The notes beneath the pieces are model-generated. The model made no database searches. It was not told the DNA's origin and saw only the letters and a program-made list of their open reading frames with translations. The translations under genes were made by a program, and so were the position numbers. A DNA stretch of 64,000 nucleotides from PALSA-505 sp035308365 (lineage in GTDB: Bacteria; Actinomycetota; Actinomycetes; Streptosporangiales; Streptosporangiaceae), in contig DATGGU010000051.1 of the NCBI GenBank assembly GCA_035308365.1, positions 1-64,000 on the forward strand, given 5' to 3'. This document shows positions 58,853 to 64,000 of the stretch, in pieces. Every line of letters begins with the position of its first letter. Within the stretch, counting starts at the first letter, position 1.

Positions 58853-60241
58853 TCATCCCGGGCGTGTCATCCGCAGCACGTCAAGAGCCTGGTCAAGCTG
58901 CTTTTCGGTGATGTCGCCGCGTTCCACGTGACCGAGTTCGATCACCACGTCCCGGATGGTCGCGCCGGTACGCATCGCCTCGTGCGCCACCCGCGCCGCC
59001 GCCTCGTACCCAAGGTACCGGTTCAGCGCCGTCACGATAGCCGGCGAGGACTCCGCGTTGCGGCGCAGCCGCTGGGCGTCCGTCGTGATCCCGGCCACAC
59101 ACCGGCCGGCCAGCAGCGTCGCGGCCGAGGACAGCAGCCGGGCGGAGGACAGCAGGTTCCGCGCGATCACCGGCATCATGACGTTCAGCTCGAAGTTGCC
59201 CGCCGCCCCGCCGAACGCGACCGCCGCGTCGTTCCCGATCACCTGCGTGCACACCTGGCAGACCGCCTCACAGATGACCGGGTTCACCTTCCCCGGCATG
59301 ATCGACGAGCCGGGCTGCAGTTCCGGCACCACGATCTCGGCCAGGCCGGTCCGCGGTCCGGAGTTCATCAGCCGCAGGTCGTTGCAGATCTTGTACAGGC
59401 TGACCGCGATCACCCGCAGCGCCCCGCTGGCCTCGACCAGCGCGTCCCGGCCGCCGGCTGCCTCGAAGTGGTTTCCCGCCTCGGTCAGCGGCAGCCGCAG
59501 GTCCTCGGCCAGCCTGGCGATGACGGCGGCGGCGAATCCGGGCGGCGCGTTCAGCCCGGTGCCGACCGCCGTGCCTCCCAGCGGCAGCGCGCCTACCCGG
59601 TCCAGGCATCCGCCGATCCGCTCGATGCCCAGCCGGACCGCCGCCGCGTACCCGCCGAACTCCTGGCCCAGGGTCACCGGCGTGGCGTCCATCAGGTGTG
59701 TGCGCCCGCTCTTCACCACATCGGCGAACTCGGCCGCCTTGCCCTCCAGTTCGTCCGCCAGGTGCGCCAGGGCCGGGCCGAGCTGCCGGGCGAACAGGTA
59801 CACCGCCGACAGGTGGATGGCGGTCGGGAACACGTCGTTGGATGACTGCGACGCGTTCACGTGGTCGTTCGGGTGCACCGGCCGCCCCAGCCGCCTCGTG
59901 GCCAGGGTGGCGATGACCTCGTTCGCGTTCATGTTGCTCGAAGTGCCCGACCCGGTCTGGAACACGTCGATCGGGAACTGGCCGTCGTGGTCGCCCCGGG
60001 CGACCTCGGCCGCCGCGTCGTGGATCGCGGTGGCCATCTCCACGTCGAGAACACCGAGCAACCCGTTCACTACCGCGGCGGCGCCCTTCACCGACGCCAG
60101 GCCGGCGATCATGTCGCGGCCGATGCGCTCGCCCGAGACGGGGAAGTTGTCCACCGCGCGCTGGGTCTGCGCCCCCCACAGCGCGCCGGCGGGCACCCGC
60201 ACCTCACCCATGGAGTCGTGCTCGGTCCGGTACTCGTCCAT
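58853..60241 (-). CDS. fumC: class II fumarate hydratase
   Basis: 462 residues, tetrameric iron-free fumarase interconverting fumarate and malate. FQTGSGTSSNMNANEVIATL, HVNASQSSNDVFPTAIHLSA, SGRTHLMDATPVTLGQEFGG and the superfamily signature GSSIMPGKVNPVICEAVCQV (catalytic Ser loop) are all present. Length is normal. The ATG at 60241 follows the class I fumarase gene by 8 nt with GGAAG upstream, so both are probably made from one transcript. Confidence 0.95.
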   Translation of the reverse strand: MDEYRTEHDSMGEVRVPAGALWGAQTQRAVDNFPVSGERIGRDMIAGLASVKGAAAVVNGLLGVLDVEMATAIHDAAAEVARGDHDGQFPIDVFQTGSGTSSNMNANEVIATLATRRLGRPVHPNDHVNASQSSNDVFPTAIHLSAVYLFARQLGPALAHLADELEGKAAEFADVVKSGRTHLMDATPVTLGQEFGGYAAAVRLGIERIGGCLDRVGALPLGGTAVGTGLNAPPGFAAAVIARLAEDLRLPLTEAGNHFEAAGGRDALVEASGALRVIAVSLYKICNDLRLMNSGPRTGLAEIVVPELQPGSSIMPGKVNPVICEAVCQVCTQVIGNDAAVAFGGAAGNFELNVMMPVIARNLLSSARLLSSAATLLAGRCVAGITTDAQRLRRNAESSPAIVTALNRYLGYEAAARVAHEAMRTGATIRDVVIELGHVERGDITEKQLDQALDVLRMTRPG

Positions 60242-60249
60242 GCCTCGTG

Positions 60250-61893
60250 TCACTTCCGGCCGATGGTCAGCAGCGGGCCGCTCAGGCCGGCGAAGAAGTC
60301 GTTGCCCTTGTCGTCCACGATGATGAACGCCGGGAAGTCGCGCACCTCGATCCGCCAGACCGCCTCCATGCCCAGCTCGGGATACTCGAGCACCTCCATT
60401 CCGGTGATGCAGTCCCGGGCCAGCCGTGCCGCCGCCCCGCCGATGGAGCCCAGGTAGAACCCACCGTGCTCCTTGCACGCGGCCGTCACGGCCGGGGACC
60501 GGTTCCCCTTGGCCAGCATGACCAGCGAGCCGCCCGCCGCCTGGAAGCTGTCCACATAGGAGTCCATCCGGCCGGCCGTCGTCGGCCCGAACGACCCGGA
60601 CGCGTACCCGTCGGGGGTCTTGGCCGGTCCCGCGTAGTACACCGCGTGGTCACGCAGGTAGGACGGCATCGGCTCACCGGCGGCCAGCCGCTCGGCGATC
60701 TTGGCGTGGGCGATGTCGCGGGCGACCACCAGCGGCCCGGTCAGCGACAGCCTGGTGGCGATCGGGTACTTGGTCAGCTCGCCCCGGATTTCGTCCATCG
60801 GCCGGTTCAGGTCGATCCGCACCACCTCATCACCGGCCAGCTCGTTCTCGGAGGTCTCCGGCAGGAACCGCGCCGGGTCGGTTTCGAGCTGCTCCAGGAA
60901 CACCCCGTCAGCGGTGATCTTCCCCAGGATCTGGCGGTCCGCCGAGCAGGACACGGCGATCGCCACCGGGCAGGACGCGCCGTGCCGGGGCAGCCGGATC
61001 ACCCGCACGTCATGGCAGAAGTACTTGCCACCGAACTGCGCGCCGATCCCCACCCGCCGGGTGATGTCCAGTACCTGCTGTTCGAGCCCACGGTCGCGGA
61101 AACCGTGCCCGGCCGCCGAACCGGCCGCCGGCAGCGTGTCCAGGTAGCGGGCCGACGCGTACTTGGCGGTCTTCAGCGCGTACTCGGCGCTGGTGCCGCC
61201 CACCACGATCGCCAGGTGGTAGGGCGGGCAGGCCGCCGTGCCCAGGGAGCGGATCTTTTCCTCCAGGAACGCCAGCATGCTCGCCTCGTTGAGCACCGCC
61301 TTGGTCTGCTGGTAGAGGAAGGACTTGTTCGCCGAGCCGCCGCCCTTGGCCATGAACAGGAACTTGTACTCGCTGCCGCCGGTCGCGTAGATCTCGATCT
61401 GGGCCGGCAGGTTGCTGCCAGTGTTCCGTTCCTCCCACATGGTCAGCGGCGCGAGTTGCGAATAGCGCAGGTTGAGCTGCGTGTACGCGTCGTACACGCC
61501 GCGGGCGATGTGCTCCTCGTCCCGGCCATCAGTGAGCGCGTACTGGCCACGCTTGCCCATGACGATCGCGGTCCCGGTGTCCTGGCACATCGGCAGCACG
61601 CCACCGGCCGCGATGCACGCGTTCTTGAGCAGGTCCAGCGCGACGTACCGGTCGTTGGGACTGGCCTCCGGATCGTCGAGGATGGACCGCAGCTGGCTGA
61701 GGTGGCCGGGCCGCAGCAGGTGCGCGATATCCCGCATCGCCTCCCGGGTCAGCACGGAGAGAACGTTCGGGTCTATCGTGACGAATTCACTTCCATACGG
61801 ACCTCCCCGATGTACGCCGTCAATATCCAGCCGTCGGTACTCGGTCTCGTCGGGGCCGGCCGGCAGCAGATCGGAGTACGTGAACTCGGGCAT
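60250..61893 (-). CDS. fumA: class I [4Fe-4S] fumarate hydratase
   Basis: 547 residues in the fused alpha-beta arrangement. The three cluster-binding Cys regions are GVLPMCQDTGTAIVMGKRGQ, TAACPPYHLAIVVGGTSAEY and AIAVSCSADRQILGKI. The C-terminal beta part has GPTTAGRMDSYVDSFQAAGG and GGAAARLARDCI. The enzyme is oxygen- and iron-sensitive, unlike the class II enzyme next door. Having both suggests switching by iron or oxidative state, an inference. Confidence 0.94.
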   Translation of the reverse strand: MPEFTYSDLLPAGPDETEYRRLDIDGVHRGGPYGSEFVTIDPNVLSVLTREAMRDIAHLLRPGHLSQLRSILDDPEASPNDRYVALDLLKNACIAAGGVLPMCQDTGTAIVMGKRGQYALTDGRDEEHIARGVYDAYTQLNLRYSQLAPLTMWEERNTGSNLPAQIEIYATGGSEYKFLFMAKGGGSANKSFLYQQTKAVLNEASMLAFLEEKIRSLGTAACPPYHLAIVVGGTSAEYALKTAKYASARYLDTLPAAGSAAGHGFRDRGLEQQVLDITRRVGIGAQFGGKYFCHDVRVIRLPRHGASCPVAIAVSCSADRQILGKITADGVFLEQLETDPARFLPETSENELAGDEVVRIDLNRPMDEIRGELTKYPIATRLSLTGPLVVARDIAHAKIAERLAAGEPMPSYLRDHAVYYAGPAKTPDGYASGSFGPTTAGRMDSYVDSFQAAGGSLVMLAKGNRSPAVTAACKEHGGFYLGSIGGAAARLARDCITGMEVLEYPELGMEAVWRIEVRDFPAFIIVDDKGNDFFAGLSGPLLTIGRK

Positions 61894-62021
61894 CGTGACG
61901 GTTCCTCAACGAGCGGTCATGGGACGACCCAATCCTAGATCGCCGCGCCGCCCCCCTCTGGCCGGCCGCCCGGCGTGCATGGCCGGGCTCAGGCCGGCGG
62001 GCCGGGCGGCCGGAACTGAGA

Positions 62022-62117
62022 TCAGTTGAGGCAGATGATGAGCAGGCAACTCTGGACGGTCACGTCGTCGATGACCGGGCCGTGGCCGCCGGGTATGGTG
62101 CTGGCGAACTCCCAAAG
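62022..62117 (-). pseudogene. possible C-terminal remnant of a secreted carbohydrate-binding-like protein
   Basis: After an in-frame TAA, 31 codons read LWEFASTIPGGHGPVIDDVT then VQSCLLIICLN and a stop. The G-P-V-I-D-D-V-x-V pattern recalls the last strand of DUF642/LamG-like extracellular domains. No start or upstream domain is present. The 470-nt interval 61894-62362 has nothing else recognisable. The call is weak. Confidence 0.25.
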
Positions 62118-62362
62118 TTAGGCGGGCTGGTCACCGCTTCAGGCGGAGCGGCCCGATCCGGCCGGAGCGGGACGAGACTGCCGTGTCGGCTGGGGCTGGC
62201 CGGCCCGTTCCGGGACCGCCGTCCGTTCGCCGAGGCGCTGGCCGGCCGCCGTGGGCGGCCAGCCGCTGAGAAGGTCATGCGCCGGGGCGCCGGGCTGTGT
62301 TCCTCCTAACCTGGGGGCCCAATTCAGCGGCCGCCCCGCCCAGGTCGGCACAATGATCCGCC

Positions 62363-62848
62363 ATGGCGAACGAACTGAGCTGGTCACAATTTGCGGCGGA
62401 ACGACCCGACCTGGCCGGGGCCGGGCGGGGGATGCTCTATCAATTCGGGGTGGGTCTGGGGTTCCTGTCCACCGTCCGGGCCGACGGCGGGCCACGGCTG
62501 CACCCGGTCTGCCCGGTGCTGACCACCGATCGGCTGCTGGCGCATATCGTGCCCTCGCCCAAGCGGGCCGACCTGCACCGGGACGGCAGGTACGCGCTGC
62601 ACTCGTTTCCCATCGAGGGCAACGAGGACGCCTTCTACCTGACCGGCCGCGCGGTGCCGGTCACCGACCCGGAGCTGGCCGCCACCGCGGCAAGCCAGTT
62701 CCTGGCCGAGCGGAAGCTGGACGCCGAGCCACCCGGCTTCAGTGACGGCGAGTTCTTCGAGTTCCTGATCGCCCGGTGCCTGCTGACCAGGACGGACGGA
62801 TACGGCGACTGGAACCCACGGCACACGGTGTGGCGGGCCGGCGCGTAG
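62363..62848 (+). CDS. pyridoxamine 5'-phosphate oxidase-family protein
   Basis: 161 residues with the split-barrel pattern: LGFLSTVRADGGPRLHPVCP, PSPKRADLHRDGRYALHSFP, NEDAFYLTGRAVPVTDPELA and FFEFLIARCLLT. It probably binds a flavin or F420, but the substrate is unknown. The last codons (WNPRHTVWRAGA) are included in a 50-bp tandem duplication that continues past the stop. The start lacks a strong ribosome-binding site. Confidence 0.78.
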   Translation: MANELSWSQFAAERPDLAGAGRGMLYQFGVGLGFLSTVRADGGPRLHPVCPVLTTDRLLAHIVPSPKRADLHRDGRYALHSFPIEGNEDAFYLTGRAVPVTDPELAATAASQFLAERKLDAEPPGFSDGEFFEFLIARCLLTRTDGYGDWNPRHTVWRAGA

Positions 62849-62904
62849 CCGGTTGCGGCTGGAACCAACGGCACACAGTGTGGCCGGCGCGTAGCCGGTT
62901 GCGG
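62810..62904. repeat. 50-bp tandem duplication at a gene end
   Basis: TGGAACCCACGGCACACGGT and the following 30 bp, including the stop codon of the oxidoreductase gene, are repeated directly with a few changes from 62860. The second copy is non-coding. Confidence 0.8.
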
Positions 62905-62945
62905 CGAATCGCTTGACCTGAGCGTCATGGCAGCGCGGACTGGGC

Positions 62946-63193
62946 TTACCTGGCGAGGTCGGCCGGTTCGTCCAGCCGCGTCAGCTTCCGCAGGTTCGCC
63001 ACCGTATAGATCCGGGCGATCCGTCCGTTGCCCACCACGAGGCTCACCGCGGCCGGCTGGCCGTCGATCTCGATCCGGCCCAACGCAGCCAGGACTCCTG
63101 CAGCACGTCCTCCGCGTCGGCCGCCGACCCGAGCATCTCGTAGGCGACCGTGAACAGCAGGCTGCGGTGGGCGACGAACGGGTCCTCGGTCAT
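62946..63193 (-). pseudogene. SigJ-type ECF sigma factor reduced by internal deletion and frameshift
   Basis: Starting at ATG 63193 (ATGA overlap with the decarboxylase gene) the frame reads DPFVAHRSLLFTVAYEMLGS then ADAEDVLQESWLRW, the sigma region 2 of SigJ-like factors. Around 63080 the sequence jumps, one frame over, to IEIDGQPAAVSLVVGNGRIA and RIYTVANLRKLTRLDEPADL, the C-terminal SnoaL-like end of the same family. Regions 2.4 to 4 are missing. SigJ-like genes are usually next to carboxymuconolactone decarboxylase genes, as here. Confidence 0.75.
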
Positions 63194-63768
63194 GCCGCCG
63201 GCGCCACACCGGGCGTCTCAGGGCGCTTGGCCAGCGGGATCTCGCAGGCATCGGAAAAGCCCTGCGAGGTGATCCCTAGCGCCGTGTTGCTCCTGGTCCC
63301 CATGTTGGCGGCGGCGATGAACACGGTGAGTTCGACCAGCCCGGCCGGGCCGAGCCGGTCCAGCAGGCGCGCGGACAGTTCGCCGGTGACGGCCGGCGGG
63401 GTGTTCGTCATGGCCTCGGCGTACTCCAGCACATCCCGCTCCAGCGGTGTGAACGCCGCCGACTCCCGCCAGCGTGGCACCTGGCTCGCCTTGGTCATGT
63501 CCAGGTTCTGGTTCTGTGCGTGGAAGTAGTTGATGTCAAGGCACCAACTGCAGCCAACCTGTGCCGCGACGGCCATGTGCGCGAACGTCTTGAGGCTCGC
63601 GTCGACCGCATCCCACTCGCCCACCTTGCCGCTGAATCCCAGGCTGTCCTCTGCGGCCTTTGGGTTGTGCCACAGCACCTCGACGGGCTCGGGCACGGCA
63701 CCGAACTGCTTGATCAGGGTTTCACTCATCCCGGCGGGGAGTTCCGCCTTCGGAACGCGCAGCGCCAT
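63190..63768 (-). CDS. carboxymuconolactone decarboxylase/AhpD-like protein
   Basis: 192 residues of the CMD family. The redox-active site is AAQVGCSWCLDINYFHAQNQ (CxxC followed by a His), as in AhpD-type alkylhydroperoxidases. FTPLERDVLEYAEAMTNTPP and LVELTVFIAAANMGTRSNTA are typical helices. It likely reduces peroxides or disulfides. It overlaps the decayed SigJ-type gene by 4 nt; in intact systems the sigma factor controls it. Confidence 0.9.
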   Translation of the reverse strand: MALRVPKAELPAGMSETLIKQFGAVPEPVEVLWHNPKAAEDSLGFSGKVGEWDAVDASLKTFAHMAVAAQVGCSWCLDINYFHAQNQNLDMTKASQVPRWRESAAFTPLERDVLEYAEAMTNTPPAVTGELSARLLDRLGPAGLVELTVFIAAANMGTRSNTALGITSQGFSDACEIPLAKRPETPGVAPAA

Positions 63769-63843
63769 GGTGTCCTCCTTGGACGATTGCCTTTCGGCAT
63801 GAAGACACCGCCGGCCAGGCGCATGTGACAGCCGGCACGTCTG

Positions 63844-64000
63844 TTACGAAGATGTACCCGCCATCCATGCATGGACCCGCACCGGGCGGATGGTGACCTT
63901 GATCCTGCTCTCACCGGGCCTGTCACGCTCGCGGAGATTCGAGCCATACTTGGCGCCGACCCGGTGGGCGAAGGCGTAGTCCTCATCCGGCGTGATCTCG
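63844..64000 (-). CDS. PPOX-class oxidoreductase, C-terminal part (cut by window edge)
   Basis: The last 51 codons read EITPDEDYAFAHRVGAKYGS, NLRERDRPGESRIKVTIRPV and RVHAW before the stop. The segment DRPGESR-KVTI-P-RV is the C-terminal end of F420- or FMN-dependent pyridoxamine-oxidase-like proteins. The rest lies outside the window. It is upstream of and on the same strand as the decarboxylase gene. Confidence 0.7.
   Translation of the reverse strand, partial: EITPDEDYAFAHRVGAKYGSNLRERDRPGESRIKVTIRPVRVHAWMAGTSS

Noticed and set aside
1..64000. tRNA or rRNA genes
   Set aside because: No T-loop-like GGTTCGAATCC block with a matching acceptor stem and no rRNA-like sequence was seen on either strand; a tRNAscan-SE run would settle this.

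Overview
The window is chromosomal DNA from a high-GC actinobacterium. This rests on GC-rich codon use with many GTG and TTG starts and on actinobacterial families: DUF3618, DUF4235 and holin-X membrane proteins, a paired long-chain and short-chain cis-prenyltransferase, an acyl-CoA carboxylase with an epsilon subunit, a RskA-type anti-sigma factor, a PASTA-less Ser/Thr kinase and a DUF6893 micro-protein. The exact family cannot be fixed; a Streptosporangiales-like organism is a guess. No rRNA, tRNA, CRISPR array or intact transposase was seen.

Layout. 0.1-3.1 kb holds a small stress or membrane cluster (hemerythrin protein, holin-X, DUF3618, DUF4235). 3.5-5.7 kb has two cis-prenyltransferases in tandem, next to the last codons of a lost sugar transporter. 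6-17 kb carries scattered single genes: FMN or F420 split-barrel proteins, an XRE regulator with a rich palindromic upstream region, an EamA exporter, a phospholipase C-like phosphoesterase, a kinase-methyltransferase fusion, RidA, DinB, and a tryptophanyl-tRNA synthetase preceded by what reads as a complete Trp leader-peptide attenuator. 17-21 kb has a sirtuin, a phasin-like protein and an ECF sigma/anti-sigma pair.

21-41 kb is the metabolic core. It contains acyl-CoA carboxylase alpha, epsilon and beta genes (with a NYN-domain gene coupled between beta and epsilon), divergent PEP carboxylase, biotin ligase, a probable leucine-catabolism set (enoyl-CoA hydratase, HMG-CoA lyase, a second carboxylase beta subunit), an OmpR-type two-component system, GtrA, purK, purE and an acyl-CoA dehydrogenase. 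The biotin ligase would activate the carboxyl-carrier domain of the alpha subunit, and the carboxylases, PEPC and the two fumarases near the right end all feed acyl-CoA and C4-dicarboxylate metabolism.

41-50 kb is accessory: a LuxR regulator shrunk by internal deletion, a candidate toxin-antitoxin pair, a LacI/DmpA-peptidase/aminotransferase cluster, a CocE-type hydrolase, a nickel/cobalt permease with a Nur-like box over its promoter, an amidohydrolase and a rhomboid protease. 50-57 kb is the most lineage-specific part: two related secreted lytic-transglycosylase-like proteins flank an XRE-regulator cluster of small proteins, a 32-bp tandem repeat and an AT-rich stretch. 57-64 kb has a Ser/Thr kinase, adjacent class II and class I fumarases, two split-barrel oxidoreductases (one cut by the window edge), and a carboxymuconolactone decarboxylase whose SigJ-type sigma partner has decayed.

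Points most worth following up: the Trp attenuator, a roughly 100-bp element with terminal inverted repeats present twice in opposite orientation (one copy supplying the ribosome-binding site of the HMG-CoA lyase gene), the Nur-like box, the 52-55 kb regulator cluster, and a recurring pattern of genes reduced to their two ends or one end.
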